Assembly: GCA_016845145.1 (NCBI GenBank)
Contig: JAERTE010000014.1
Span: 1 to 33,765, forward strand
DNA from: Rhodospirillaceae bacterium
GTDB lineage: Bacteria > Pseudomonadota > Alphaproteobacteria > Rhodospirillales > Casp-alpha2
Length of the DNA stretch: 33,765 bases
Direction: 5' to 3'
The notes beneath the pieces are model-generated. The model was not told where the DNA came from and made no database searches. It worked only from the letters and a program-made list of their open reading frames with translations. The translations under genes and the position numbers were made by a program. Below, piece by piece: positions 7,606-17,181 of the stretch (the first letter of the stretch is position 1; the number at the start of each line of letters is the position of its first letter).

Positions 7606-8382
7606 TTGGATACCTGCCCTGACAGCCTGATCGCCTTCGCGGCGAAATTGGCCGACACCGTACGGCCGATCTCGCGGTCGTACTTCCGCACGCCCGTGAC
7701 CGCTGAAGTCAAGGGCGATGAAAGCCCGGTTTCGGTTGCTGACCGCGAGGCCGAGGCCGCCATGCGTGAGCTAATTGAGGCCGAACACCCTGAACACGGT
7801 ATCTACGGAGAGGAATACGGTGCCGTGCGCACCGATGCCGAGTTCGTCTGGGTACTGGACCCCATCGACGGCACCAAGTCGTTCCTCGTGGGCAAGCCAT
7901 TGTTCGGCACGTTGATCGGGCTGTTGCATCACGGCAACCCGGTGCTCGGCATTATCGATATGCCGGCGCTGGAAGAACGCTGGGTCGGCGCCAAGGGCCA
8001 CCCATCGACATTCAATGGAGAGACGATCTGCGTCCGGTCATGTGGCGAGCTTTCGAAAGCCTGGATGCTGGTCACCTCGCCTGACATGTTTTTGGGCAGC
8101 AACGAGCCCGCCTTCAAGCGCTTGAAAGCCGACGTGCAGTTCCTGCGCTGGGGTACCGATTGCATGGGTTATGGCCTGCTCGCCAATGGCTTCGCCGATG
8201 TGGTGTGCGAGGCCAATATGCAACCCTATGACTACGTTGCCCTGGTGCCCGTGGTTGAGGGTGCCGGGGGCATCATGACCGATTGGTACGGTAACCCGCT
8301 GGGCTTGGACAATGACGGCACCGTCATCGCCTGCGGAGACAAACGCCTGCACGGCCCGGCCATGGCATCCCTCAAGGGATAA
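7606..8382 (+). CDS. hisN: Histidinol-phosphatase, inositol-monophosphatase family (TTG start)
   Basis: Probably hydrolyses histidinol phosphate to histidinol, the penultimate step of histidine synthesis. 258 residues. Seen: KGDESPVSVADREAE, then GEEYG near 65, the metal-binding DPIDGTKSF, and the C-terminal motif as QPYDYVALVPVVEGAGG, the form typical of alphaproteobacterial HisN rather than of general IMPases. The first possible start is TTG at 7606, since the frame is closed by a stop 9 nt upstream and no ATG lies before conserved sequence; the N-terminus is therefore well fixed. It is closely coupled to the cytochrome c gene. General IMPase activity is the alternative. Confidence 0.85.
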   Translation: MDTCPDSLIAFAAKLADTVRPISRSYFRTPVTAEVKGDESPVSVADREAEAAMRELIEAEHPEHGIYGEEYGAVRTDAEFVWVLDPIDGTKSFLVGKPLFGTLIGLLHHGNPVLGIIDMPALEERWVGAKGHPSTFNGETICVRSCGELSKAWMLVTSPDMFLGSNEPAFKRLKADVQFLRWGTDCMGYGLLANGFADVVCEANMQPYDYVALVPVVEGAGGIMTDWYGNPLGLDNDGTVIACGDKRLHGPAMASLKG

Positions 8383-8464
8383 TTTTTCTCAAACACGGTC
8401 ACAAGACCGCCATAAATGCCCGGCATATCTTGATCCCACACCCATTGGCGACCAATATCGGTGC

Positions 8465-10309
8465 ATGATGAAAAAACTGACGCTTTTCGCCCTTGCGGCG
8501 CTTCTCTCATTTCCGTCAATGCCTATGGCCGGTACCCTCGACGGCGTCGAGGGCAAACACGGCATCGCCATGCACGGCGACCTCAAATATCCGGCGGATT
8601 TCACGCATTTCGACTACGTCAACCCGAATGCACCCAAGGGCGGCAAGGTGCGGATGCATTCCATCGGCACCTATGACAGCTTTAACGGCTTCATCGTCAA
8701 GGGCAACGCGGCAGCCGGCATCGGCTTGCTGTACAACACCTTGTTGTCGGGCTCTGCCGACGAGGCGTTCACTCAATACGGCGAATTGGCCGAAGAAGTG
8801 TATATGCCCGATGAGCGTTCCTGGGTGGCGTTTAAATTGCGCAAGGATGCGAAATGGCACGATGGTAAACCAGTGACAGTCGACGACGTCATCTGGACAT
8901 TCAACACACTCGTGAAAGACGGCCAGCCGTTCTATCGCTTCTACTACGGCAGCGTCGCGGAAGTGGTAAAGGTTGGCGCGGACATCGTGCGTTTCAATTT
9001 CAAGCCCGGCGAAAACCGCGAACTGCCGTTGATCATTGGTCAGTTGTCAATTTTGCCGAAGCACTATTGGGCGGCACGGGATTTCACGAAAACGACCCTG
9101 GAACCGCCACTCGGTTCCGGCCCCTATAAGATCAAAGATTTCGAAGCCGGACGCGCGATCACGTTGGAGCGCGTGAAAGACTACTGGGGCAAGAATTTGC
9201 CGGTCAACAAAGGCTTTAGCAATTTCGATGAAATTCGCTACGACTACTACCGCGACTCAACCATCGCCATTGAGGCCTTCAAGGCCGGTGAATACGATTA
9301 TCGCTCAGAGAATTCATCCAAATCCTGGGCCACGGCCTACGAGATTCCGGCGGTTAAGAACGGCCAGATGAAAAAGGAAGGCATCAATCATAACCGCTCG
9401 ACGGGCATGCAAGGATTTGTCTTCAACACGCGGCGCGACATGTTCAACGATGCCCGGCTGCGCGCAGCGCTGGCCTATGCGTTCGATTTCGAATGGTCGA
9501 ACAAAAACCTGTTTTATGGACAGTATGCGCGTTCACGCAGTTACTTCGATAACTCGGAGCTTGCCGCCGAAGGTCTACCGAGCGCTGACGAGCTTAAGTT
9601 ATTGGATCCGTTACGCGGCAAAATCCCCGATGAGGTGTTCACCCAAACCTATGAGCCCCCCAAAGGCGGCGGCCCCAGGCAGTTGCGTAAAAACCTGCGC
9701 GCGGCGGGCAAGCTCTTGGATGCCGCGGGCTGGAAAATCAAAGGCCGTGAGCGCGTGCACGAGGCAACAGGCAAGCCACTCACCTTCGAAGTGATGCTGG
9801 TCAGCCCGTTGTTCGAACGCATCGTGCTGCCGTTCGCCAAAAACCTGGAGAAACTGGGCGTCAAAATCACCGTACGCACGGTGGATTCCTCACAGTACCG
9901 CCGCCGCTTGGATACCTACGACTTCGACATGATCGTCGGCAGTTACGGCCAATCGCTGTCGCCCGGCAACGAGCAGCGTTCCTTCTGGGGCTCGAAAGCT
10001 GCCAAGCTGGAAGGCGGGCGCAACTATATGGGCATCAGCGACCCGGCCATCGACGCGTTGGTCGAAAAGATCATCGCCGCATCCGATCGCAAGGCGCTTG
10101 TCACGGCCACCCGCGCCCTCGACCGGGTGTTGCAATGGGGCCATTGGGTCATCCCGCATTGGCACATCAAATACGATCGCATCGCCTACTGGAACAAGTT
10201 CGGACGGCCGAAAATCACACCGACCCAAGGCAGCCAGTTCACCGCCTGGTGGGTCGATGCCGCCAAGGCCAAAGCCTTGGCCGGCAAGCTGGCATCCGAG
10301 AAAGACTAG
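8465..10309 (+). CDS. yejA: Peptide ABC transporter periplasmic binding protein YejA
   Basis: Family 5 extracellular solute-binding protein feeding oligopeptides to YejBEF. 614 residues from the ATG at 8465. The start is chosen because it opens a Sec signal peptide, MMKKLTLFALAALLSFPSMP, cleaved about residue 22; a longer frame back to 8312 would overlap hisN. Seen: HGIAMHGDLKYPADFTHF and VNPNAPKGGKVR at the mature N-terminus, typical of YejA, then WHDGKPVTVDDVIWTFNTL and LGSGPYKIKDFEAGRAITLE. Homologues take up microcin C and host or environmental peptides. First gene of a four-gene operon; yejB follows after 15 nt. Confidence 0.93.
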   Translation: MMKKLTLFALAALLSFPSMPMAGTLDGVEGKHGIAMHGDLKYPADFTHFDYVNPNAPKGGKVRMHSIGTYDSFNGFIVKGNAAAGIGLLYNTLLSGSADEAFTQYGELAEEVYMPDERSWVAFKLRKDAKWHDGKPVTVDDVIWTFNTLVKDGQPFYRFYYGSVAEVVKVGADIVRFNFKPGENRELPLIIGQLSILPKHYWAARDFTKTTLEPPLGSGPYKIKDFEAGRAITLERVKDYWGKNLPVNKGFSNFDEIRYDYYRDSTIAIEAFKAGEYDYRSENSSKSWATAYEIPAVKNGQMKKEGINHNRSTGMQGFVFNTRRDMFNDARLRAALAYAFDFEWSNKNLFYGQYARSRSYFDNSELAAEGLPSADELKLLDPLRGKIPDEVFTQTYEPPKGGGPRQLRKNLRAAGKLLDAAGWKIKGRERVHEATGKPLTFEVMLVSPLFERIVLPFAKNLEKLGVKITVRTVDSSQYRRRLDTYDFDMIVGSYGQSLSPGNEQRSFWGSKAAKLEGGRNYMGISDPAIDALVEKIIAASDRKALVTATRALDRVLQWGHWVIPHWHIKYDRIAYWNKFGRPKITPTQGSQFTAWWVDAAKAKALAGKLASEKD

Positions 10310-10324
10310 GGATCGCACGCCAGC

Positions 10325-11443
10325 ATGTACGCCTACATCCTCCGCCGCTTGTTGCTGATCATCCCGACACTGCTCGGCATCATGATCATCAATTTCGTCG
10401 TCGTGCAGTTCGTGCCCGGCGGCCCGGTGGAACAGATGATCGCGCAACTGACCGGCGACGCGGTGTCAGCAACGGCACGTGTCGGCGGCGATGCCGGCAG
10501 TGAAATCACCACCACGCAGCCACAAAAGGGACAGGCTTCCAGCTCCGGCGGCGCAACCTCGCGCTACAGGGGCGCACAAGGCCTGCCGCCTGAGTTGATC
10601 GAGCAAATCGAAAAGCAATTTGGTTTGGATAAACCCGCGCACGAACGCTTCATCCATATGATGGGCAACTACATCCGCTTCGATTTCGGCGACAGCTACT
10701 TCCAGGACCGCTCGGTGATGCAGTTGGTCATCGACAAGATGCCGGTCTCCATCTCGCTCGGACTATGGACGACTATCCTGGTCTACCTGATATCCATCCC
10801 GCTTGGCATCGCCAAGGCGGTGCGCGACGGCTCCAAGTTCGATGTCTGGACATCAGGCGTGGTGATCTTCGGCAATGCGGTGCCGAGTTTCCTGTTCGCC
10901 ATTCTTTTGATCATTCTGTTCGCCGGCGGGCGCTATTTCGATTGGTTTCCGCTGCGCGGCCTGGTATCGCCGGGTTGGGACAATCTTTCATGGATTGATC
11001 AGATCACCGATTACTTCTGGCATCTGGCACTGCCGCTTATGAGCATGGTTATCGGCGGCTTTGCCGGACTGACGATGCTGACAAAAAATTCCTTCATCGA
11101 AGAGATCAACAAACAGTACGTCGTCACGGCGCGATCAAAAGGTTTGACCGAGCACCGCGTGCTGTACGGCCATGTATTCAGAAACGCCATGCTGATCGTC
11201 ATTGCCGGCTTCCCGAGCGCATTTATCGGCATACTGTTCACCGGTGCATTGCTGACCGAGGTGATCTTCTCCCTCGACGGGCTCGGCCTGTTGGGTTTCG
11301 AGGCGGCGCTGACCCGTGATTATCCGGTGATGTTTGGCACGCTGTTTTTCTTCACGCTGCTGGGCCTGTTGATGGGCATCATCGGCGACATCATGTATCA
11401 CATAATCGATCCCCGGATCGACTTCGAGGCCAGGGACGTATGA
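10325..11443 (+). CDS. yejB: Peptide ABC transporter inner-membrane permease YejB
   Basis: One of the two transmembrane subunits. 372 residues. It opens MYAYILRRLLLIIPTLLGIM (first membrane helix), followed by a long periplasmic insertion (about 40-110) with a Gly/Ser/Gln-rich stretch before PPELIEQIEKQFGLD. That insertion distinguishes YejB from DppB or OppB. After it come five further helices and the binding-protein-dependent permease EAA-like loop (ARSKGLTEHRVLYGHVFRNA) that docks the ATPase. It ends with IDPRIDFEARDV. yejE starts 4 nt after its stop, so the genes are translationally coupled. Confidence 0.94.
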   Translation: MYAYILRRLLLIIPTLLGIMIINFVVVQFVPGGPVEQMIAQLTGDAVSATARVGGDAGSEITTTQPQKGQASSSGGATSRYRGAQGLPPELIEQIEKQFGLDKPAHERFIHMMGNYIRFDFGDSYFQDRSVMQLVIDKMPVSISLGLWTTILVYLISIPLGIAKAVRDGSKFDVWTSGVVIFGNAVPSFLFAILLIILFAGGRYFDWFPLRGLVSPGWDNLSWIDQITDYFWHLALPLMSMVIGGFAGLTMLTKNSFIEEINKQYVVTARSKGLTEHRVLYGHVFRNAMLIVIAGFPSAFIGILFTGALLTEVIFSLDGLGLLGFEAALTRDYPVMFGTLFFFTLLGLLMGIIGDIMYHIIDPRIDFEARDV

Positions 11444-11447
11444 TGTG

Positions 11448-12539
11448 ATGTCTGATTTCGACTCCAACCCGCACACGGCCTCGGAAGCGCTCCGCACATC
11501 GCGGTTATTGGGCTTTCACGTCACGCCGATCACGCGACGGCGCATTGACAATTTCAAACGCAACCGGCGCGGCTTCTGGTCGTTCTGGATTTTCCTAACC
11601 CTGTTCACCATGAGCATGTTCGCCGAACTGGTGGCCAATGATAAACCGCTGCTGGTGGTTTTTGACGGCGCGCTCTATTTCCCGGCCATGACCGTCTATC
11701 CCGAGACCACTTTCGGCGGCGAGTTTCAGACCGAGGCCGATTACCGTGATGAGTTCGTCATCGAGCTGATCAACAACAAAGGCTGGATGGTCTGGCCGCC
11801 GGTGCGCTTCAGCTACGATACCGTCAACTACAACCTGCCTGTCCCCGCACCCGCGCCACCCAGCGCGGAGAACTGGCTCGGCACCGACGACCAGGGCCGC
11901 GACGTGGTCGCGCGGCTGATCTACGGCTTTCGCATTTCCGTGCTGTTCGGGCTGGTGCTTACACTGCTCAGTGCCGCAGTCGGTATATCCGCCGGCGCCT
12001 TCCAGGGTTTCTATGGCGGGTTGATCGATTTGTTGGGGCAACGCTTTATCGAGATTTGGGCCGGCATGCCGATCCTGTATTTGCTGATCATCATGGCCAG
12101 CGTGATTACGCCGAATTTCTGGTGGCTGCTGGGCTTGATGCTGTTGTTTTCGTGGATGGGGTTTGTCGGCGTGGTACGGGCCGAGTTTCTGCGCGCCCGC
12201 AACCTGGATTTCGTCCGTGCAGCCCGCGCGCTGGGTGCATCCGACATGACGCTAATCTACAAACACGTGTTGCCCAATGCCATGGTCGCGACCATCACGT
12301 TCATGCCGTTTACGCTGTCGGGCTCGATCACCACTTTGACGGCGCTGGACTTCCTGGGCTTCGGCCTGCCGCCGGGCTCGGCGTCGCTGGGTGAGTTGTT
12401 AAATCAGGGCAAGGCCAATTTGCAGGCGCCGTGGTTAGGCATTTCCGGCTTTGTCGTCATTGCCGCGATGCTCAGCCTTTTGGTGTTCATTGGCGAAGCC
12501 GTGCGCGACGCGTTCGATCCGAGAAAGGTGTTCCGATGA
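11448..12539 (+). CDS. yejE: Peptide ABC transporter inner-membrane permease YejE
   Basis: Partner permease of YejB. 363 residues from the ATG at 11448; a GTG one codon earlier (11445) is possible. The cytoplasmic N-terminus holds ITRRRIDNFKRNRRGFWSFW leading into the first helix. A long periplasmic loop follows (about 60-140), typical of YejE, with LGTDDQGRDVVARLIYGFRI as in DppC/OppC permeases. The EAA docking loop is RAARALGASDMTLIYKHVLP. The stop overlaps the yejF start in an ATGA junction, so YejE and YejF are coupled. Confidence 0.94.
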   Translation: MSDFDSNPHTASEALRTSRLLGFHVTPITRRRIDNFKRNRRGFWSFWIFLTLFTMSMFAELVANDKPLLVVFDGALYFPAMTVYPETTFGGEFQTEADYRDEFVIELINNKGWMVWPPVRFSYDTVNYNLPVPAPAPPSAENWLGTDDQGRDVVARLIYGFRISVLFGLVLTLLSAAVGISAGAFQGFYGGLIDLLGQRFIEIWAGMPILYLLIIMASVITPNFWWLLGLMLLFSWMGFVGVVRAEFLRARNLDFVRAARALGASDMTLIYKHVLPNAMVATITFMPFTLSGSITTLTALDFLGFGLPPGSASLGELLNQGKANLQAPWLGISGFVVIAAMLSLLVFIGEAVRDAFDPRKVFR

Positions 12540-14161
12540 ACCATCTGCTTGAAATCGATGGGCTCTCAACTTCCTTCGGCAAGGACGCCAAGGAGGTCAA
12601 GGCCGTGCGCGGCGCGTCGTTCCATATCGACAAGGGCGAGACGGTGGCGCTCGTGGGCGAATCGGGATCGGGAAAATCCGTCACCGCGCTTTCGGCCATG
12701 CGGCTGTTGCCCTATCCGCTGGCGCATCACCCGGCGGGTTCGATCCGTTTTAAAAGCGACGAACTACTGACTGCGCCCGAAAGCCGCATGCGCGAGCTGC
12801 GTGGTAACGATATGGCGATGATCTTCCAAGAACCGCTGACCAGCCTCAACCCGTTGCATTCCATCGAAAAGCAGATCGCCGAAACCTTGTTGTTGCACAA
12901 AGCCATGACACTGGCCGAGGCGCGCAAACGGGTGATCGAACTCTTGAACCTGGTCGGGCTGGAGGCCGCAATAGAGCGCTTGGCGGCACTTCCGCATGAG
13001 TTTTCCGGCGGCCAACAGCAGCGCGTGATGATCGCCATGGCCTTGGCCAATGACCCGGACCTGTTGATTGCCGACGAGCCAACCACCGCGCTGGATGTCA
13101 CGGTGCAGGCGCAGGTATTGAAACTGCTGAAGGACCTGCAGCGCGATCTCGGCATGGCGATCTTGTTCATCACGCACGATCTCGGCATCGTGCGTGGCAT
13201 GGCGGACCGGGTGTGCGTCATGAACGACGGCGAGATCGTCGAGCAAGGGCCAGTGGCCGACGTATTCGAAAATCCCAAGCACGACTATACCCGCCATCTG
13301 TTGGCCGCCGAGCCCAAGGGCAGGCCCGACGCGGCGGCAGCGGATGCGACAGAGATCATGCGCGGCGATGACATCAAGGTTTGGTTCCCCATCAAACGCG
13401 GGCTATTGCGGCGCACGGTCGATCACATCAAGGCCGTCGACGGTATTTCCATTGCCATCAAACGCGGCCATACGCTGGGCGTGGTGGGTGAGTCGGGCTC
13501 CGGCAAATCGACACTCGGCCGCGCACTGTTGCGGCTTGAGCGCAGCGAAGGCGATATACGGTTCATGGAGACCGGCTTGCAGGGGCTGGGTTTCAAGGAA
13601 CTCAGGCCACTCCGGCGTGAAATGCAGATCGTCTTCCAAGACCCGTTTGGATCCTTGAGCCCGCGCCTGTCAGTCGGTCAGATCATCGAGGAAGGTCTGC
13701 AAGTGCACGACCTGGGCCACAGCTACGAGGAACGGCGCCAATTGATCGGCGAAGCGCTGGTCGAGGTTGGGCTGGAGCCCGCCATGCAAGACCGTTACCC
13801 GCACGAGTTTTCCGGCGGCCAGCGCCAACGAATCGCCATTGCGCGCGCCTTGGTGTTGAAGCCCAAGTTCATCGTGCTGGACGAGCCGACCTCCGCACTG
13901 GACATGTCGGTGCAGGCTCAGATCACCGAGTTGTTGCGCGAACTGCAAAAGAAACACGACCTCGCCTACATGTTCATCAGCCACGACCTCAAGGTGATCC
14001 GCGCACTGGCGCACGAGGTGATCGTCATGAAGGATGGCAAAGTGGTCGAGGCCGGCACCGCCGAGCAGGTCATTGACAACCCCGAAACGCCCTATACCCG
14101 CGCGTTGATGGCCGCCGCCTTCGACCTCAAGGCTGACGATACCGGGGCTGTCAGTACGTAA
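12536..14161 (+). CDS. yejF: Peptide ABC transporter ATPase YejF (two fused nucleotide-binding domains)
   Basis: 541 residues from the ATG at 12536, overlapping the yejE stop. Two complete ATPase domains lie in tandem. Domain 1 has Walker A GESGSGKS at 41-48, signature EFSGGQQQR and Walker B LLIADEPTTALD. Domain 2, from about 275, has Walker A GESGSGKST near 319-327, signature EFSGGQRQR and FIVLDEPTSALD. This fused layout is the YejF form of the DppD/DppF pair. The operon therefore contains all of yejABEF, and both domains look active. It is convergent with the FAD oxidoreductase gene, with only 3 nt between stops. Confidence 0.95.
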   Translation: MNHLLEIDGLSTSFGKDAKEVKAVRGASFHIDKGETVALVGESGSGKSVTALSAMRLLPYPLAHHPAGSIRFKSDELLTAPESRMRELRGNDMAMIFQEPLTSLNPLHSIEKQIAETLLLHKAMTLAEARKRVIELLNLVGLEAAIERLAALPHEFSGGQQQRVMIAMALANDPDLLIADEPTTALDVTVQAQVLKLLKDLQRDLGMAILFITHDLGIVRGMADRVCVMNDGEIVEQGPVADVFENPKHDYTRHLLAAEPKGRPDAAAADATEIMRGDDIKVWFPIKRGLLRRTVDHIKAVDGISIAIKRGHTLGVVGESGSGKSTLGRALLRLERSEGDIRFMETGLQGLGFKELRPLRREMQIVFQDPFGSLSPRLSVGQIIEEGLQVHDLGHSYEERRQLIGEALVEVGLEPAMQDRYPHEFSGGQRQRIAIARALVLKPKFIVLDEPTSALDMSVQAQITELLRELQKKHDLAYMFISHDLKVIRALAHEVIVMKDGKVVEAGTAEQVIDNPETPYTRALMAAAFDLKADDTGAVST

Positions 14162-14164
14162 GCC

Positions 14165-15607
14165 TTATTCAGCCGCTTCCGGTGCGAGCCTGGCCTCGAT
14201 GGACGGCGACAGATACGCACCCTGTCGCAGCAATTCGCGCTGCACCAAACGCGGATCCAGGTCTTTCGGCTGTACGCCCAAGTCGGCGCATAGTCCCGCC
14301 GCAACGCCCGCCGCATGGCCCGTCAGCCAGCACTGCGGGATCTCACGCAAGAACGTGTGCGAACTGGCGTCGCAAGCCACATGCCGCCCGGCGCCCAGCA
14401 CGCCGTCGATGCCCGCCGGCACCAGAGAGCCATAAGGCACGGAGATATTCGGGAACTTCGGAGACAGGGAGGTAGAAACACCGATCTCGTCCTCCCACAC
14501 CTTGCCCTCATCCCACTGCGCGCGGGTCACCTTGTTCAGGCCCTGGAAACGGCGGCTATGACGCACGCCGACCTGTGGTGCACCCAGCATCAAGTAGGCG
14601 TTCTCAAACCCCGGCGCGTTCTTGCGGTAAACATCCACGTAGCCCACCGCCAACTCGCGCGAGCGCACCTCGACCGCGCTCAAATCCTCAACATGCACGG
14701 CGCTGTAGCCCGACAGGCGCGGCCCCATGAACAACGCCACATCGTTGCGCCACGACACGAACGGCTTGTCGAAAAACTTCAACGCCTCGCGGCCCTCGGC
14801 CATGAAATCGGCGAAACCCTGTTCGTCATTGACTTTAAAATCGAGCCAACGTTCCATATCAACACCGCCGATCAAAAACGCCGTGTTGATGCAATGATGG
14901 ATGTTGTTCTCGTCGATATCACTATCCATGGTCATGCCGGCGCGGCACAGCAAGTCGGCATCGCCGGTGCTGTCGATCACCACCTTGGCCAAGATGGCGT
15001 GACGGCCTTCCTTACTCTCGAACACAGCGCCCTTCATGACACCATCTTCCATGATCGGTTCCACCGCCCAGGCGTGCAGGGTAAGGCGTACATTTTGCTC
15101 CAGCAGCATTCGCATGGAGAGTGTCTTCAATGCTTCCGGATCAAGGGTCGGCGACCAGGTGACGACATCGTGGAACGCCGCTGTGCGCTGCGACCAGTAG
15201 GCGGCGGTTGCGGTATCCTTGGAGCCCCAGTCATCCCGCGCCGGCCCCTGGAAGGCCTCAGCCGGCAGGCGGTCGAAAATATCGCACGCCAGCCCCGCGA
15301 TCACCTGTTTGCCTGACCAGTCGGTCATGCGGTCGATCCACAGCACCAATCCGCCCGTCGACAGCCCGCCCAAGTGGTTGTAGCGCTCCACCAACATAAC
15401 GTCGGCGCCTGACCGACCGGCCGCAACCGCTGCCGCTGTGCCCGACGGTCCGCCGCCGACGACCAATACGTCGGTCTCAGCGAACACGGGCGTTTCGCGC
15501 GCCGCTTCCTTGATGGTTTTAGCCGGGCGTTCGCGGCGCGCAAAAGCGTCGTCGCCGCCGTAAATCCGCGAAGTATAAAAAAGTGTCGATTGGTCTTTGT
15601 CCGACAT
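14165..15607 (-). CDS. FAD-dependent oxidoreductase (FAD_oxidored family), substrate unknown
   Basis: 480 residues from the ATG at 15607; a TTG two codons earlier (15613) is possible. The N-terminal Rossmann motif is DVLVVGGGPSGTAAAVAAG (GGGPSG at 51-56), with Glu74 ending the second strand (MLVER), followed by LGGLSTGGLVLW as in FAD_oxidored flavoproteins. Near 210 is VVIDSTGDADLLCRAGM. A C-terminal FAD-contacting block reads GVLGAGRHVACDASSH, then GHAAGVAAGLCADLG. No signal peptide is seen. The PAS-like/CxxC gene ends 7 nt upstream on the same strand, so the two are probably cotranscribed. The substrate cannot be named. Confidence 0.85.
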   Translation of the reverse strand: MSDKDQSTLFYTSRIYGGDDAFARRERPAKTIKEAARETPVFAETDVLVVGGGPSGTAAAVAAGRSGADVMLVERYNHLGGLSTGGLVLWIDRMTDWSGKQVIAGLACDIFDRLPAEAFQGPARDDWGSKDTATAAYWSQRTAAFHDVVTWSPTLDPEALKTLSMRMLLEQNVRLTLHAWAVEPIMEDGVMKGAVFESKEGRHAILAKVVIDSTGDADLLCRAGMTMDSDIDENNIHHCINTAFLIGGVDMERWLDFKVNDEQGFADFMAEGREALKFFDKPFVSWRNDVALFMGPRLSGYSAVHVEDLSAVEVRSRELAVGYVDVYRKNAPGFENAYLMLGAPQVGVRHSRRFQGLNKVTRAQWDEGKVWEDEIGVSTSLSPKFPNISVPYGSLVPAGIDGVLGAGRHVACDASSHTFLREIPQCWLTGHAAGVAAGLCADLGVQPKDLDPRLVQRELLRQGAYLSPSIEARLAPEAAE

Positions 15608-15614
15608 GTCCAAC

Positions 15615-16166
15615 TCACTCGTCCGCGCAGTTATGACAGATGGCCTCTTGAATTCGCATGGGCGCGCGATCCATGGTGATCAGCGCGCGCGTGATCAGAT
15701 CAAATACGCTGTACCAGCCCGCCGGCGTTTCCAACTTACCGCACGAGCGGCAAAGTTTGAACGGCTTCGGCGCAGGCTCCTGCACCGGCACCTTTTCGCG
15801 GACATCCAATTGCCGCGTGCAATAGACAAGGTCATCATTGCCGGCATCCAAAATCGACATTTCCAAATCGCGTTCCAACTCGTGGCTATCACAGGGAAAA
15901 CGCAAAAATACGGCTCGCCCGGTCGCGCGGACCTCTCGGGCGAGATGCCGATGCAAGATGACATAACCGTCGGATGTGTCCATGAAGTCCCAGATGGTCT
16001 TACCGATGTAATCTTCGGCGGCGTGTTGATCGTCGTTCTCAGCAGCAAATACCCGCCACCCTCTGTTGACAAATTGTATGCGGTCTTGCCCATCGATGCG
16101 ATAAACCACCGGCGGGCTTTCCCCATCCCCATCGTCGCTGCTAGAAATACCAATGATGTCAGCCAT
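15615..16166 (-). CDS. Small PAS-like protein with a C-terminal CxxC...CxxC element
   Basis: 183 residues, soluble. Residues about 20-125 follow a PAS-like pattern: VVYRIDGQDRIQFVNRGWRVFA-type opening, IGKTIWDFMD, then a helix LHRHLAREVR and FLRFPCDSHELERDLEMSIL. The C-terminal part holds two cysteine pairs, Cys139/Cys142 (LCRSC) and Cys177/Cys180 (ICHNC), spaced as in a small zinc ribbon or treble-clef. No kinase, cyclase or HTH output domain is present, so if it senses anything it must act through a partner. The ribosome site GGAGG lies well placed before the ATG at 16166. It precedes the FAD oxidoreductase by 7 nt. The PAS call is a pattern-based inference; function unknown. Confidence 0.7.
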   Translation of the reverse strand: MADIIGISSSDDGDGESPPVVYRIDGQDRIQFVNRGWRVFAAENDDQHAAEDYIGKTIWDFMDTSDGYVILHRHLAREVRATGRAVFLRFPCDSHELERDLEMSILDAGNDDLVYCTRQLDVREKVPVQEPAPKPFKLCRSCGKLETPAGWYSVFDLITRALITMDRAPMRIQEAICHNCADE

Positions 16167-16239
16167 GGTATGTTGCCTCCGTGCCTGCCGTCACAGCCCA
16201 TACGATACTAACCGCAAGCGCTCACAGGGAAAACAGACG

Positions 16240-17172
16240 TTGAAACTTTTATTTTTATCCGCGGAAGACCGTGCCGACCCTTGGCGCGAGGCATTGGCAG
16301 AAGAACTGCCAGAACTGGAATTCAAACTTTGGCCCGATGATGTCGGCGCGCCGGAAGACATCGACTATGCCCTGGTCTGGAAACCGCCGGCGGGAGAACT
16401 GAGAAATTTCCCTAATCTAAAAGCGATCCTCAGCCTAGGCGCCGGCATCGACCATTTGGCCGCCGATCCGGAACTGCCGACACATATTCCCACGTCAAGG
16501 CTGGTCGACCGCTGCTTGACCCAAGGCATGACCGAATACGTGCTTTACTGGGTTATCCACTATCACCGGCATATGAACGCTTATGCCGACATGCGCGTCC
16601 GCCACGAATGGCGCCATATTCCCCAGGTTGATCCCAAGCGCCGGCGGGTTGGGCTGCTGGGCCTTGGCGAACTGGGCAGCGATGCGGCGGAAAAACTGGT
16701 AGCCTTGGATTACGATGTGGCGGGCTGGAGCCGCACCGCCAAGGACATCCCCGGCGTTACCTCGTTTCATGGAGCCGATGGTCTGGCACCGTTTCTGGCG
16801 CGCACCGATATCTTGGTGTGCCTGCTGCCCATGACAGATCAGACGCGCGCCATCATCAACAAAGACAACCTGGCCCAATTGCCCGAAGCGGCCGTGTTCA
16901 TCAATTGCGCGCGCGGCGCGCACGTGGTTGATGACGATTTGCTGGCGGCCCTCGACAACGGCCGGTTATCCGCCGCCACCTTGGATGTTTTCCACACCGA
17001 ACCTTTGCCTGCCGATCACCCCTATTGGTCACACCCGAACGTGGTGGTAACGCCGCATATGGCGAGCCTCACCGTGGCGCACTCCGCCGCCGCCTATATC
17101 GCCGACAACATCCGCCGGGTGGAACGCGGCGAGTTGCCGCTCAATACGGTCGATTTTCAGACGGGGTATTGA
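16240..17172 (+). CDS. D-2-hydroxyacid dehydrogenase, GhrA (glyoxylate/hydroxypyruvate reductase A) type; TTG start
   Basis: NAD(P)H-dependent reduction of a 2-keto acid such as glyoxylate or hydroxypyruvate. 310 residues from a TTG at 16240, chosen because CAGGGA lies about 8 nt upstream and the protein then begins MKLLFLSAED, matching the family. An ATG at 16153 would overlap the divergent gene. Seen: Rossmann motif GLGELG at 141-146, catalytic Arg225 (INCARGAHVVDD), Glu254 (FHTEPLP) and His273 (TPHMAS), the complete Arg-Glu-His set of the family. It is divergent from the PAS-like gene and convergent with uppP (9-nt gap). Confidence 0.87.
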   Translation: MKLLFLSAEDRADPWREALAEELPELEFKLWPDDVGAPEDIDYALVWKPPAGELRNFPNLKAILSLGAGIDHLAADPELPTHIPTSRLVDRCLTQGMTEYVLYWVIHYHRHMNAYADMRVRHEWRHIPQVDPKRRRVGLLGLGELGSDAAEKLVALDYDVAGWSRTAKDIPGVTSFHGADGLAPFLARTDILVCLLPMTDQTRAIINKDNLAQLPEAAVFINCARGAHVVDDDLLAALDNGRLSAATLDVFHTEPLPADHPYWSHPNVVVTPHMASLTVAHSAAAYIADNIRRVERGELPLNTVDFQTGY

Positions 17173-17181
17173 AGTGCTCGG

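Noticed and set aside
14315..15316. 333-codon plus-strand frame opposite the FAD oxidoreductase
   Set aside because: The opposite strand carries clear FAD-binding motifs; this frame has low-complexity His/Arg composition.
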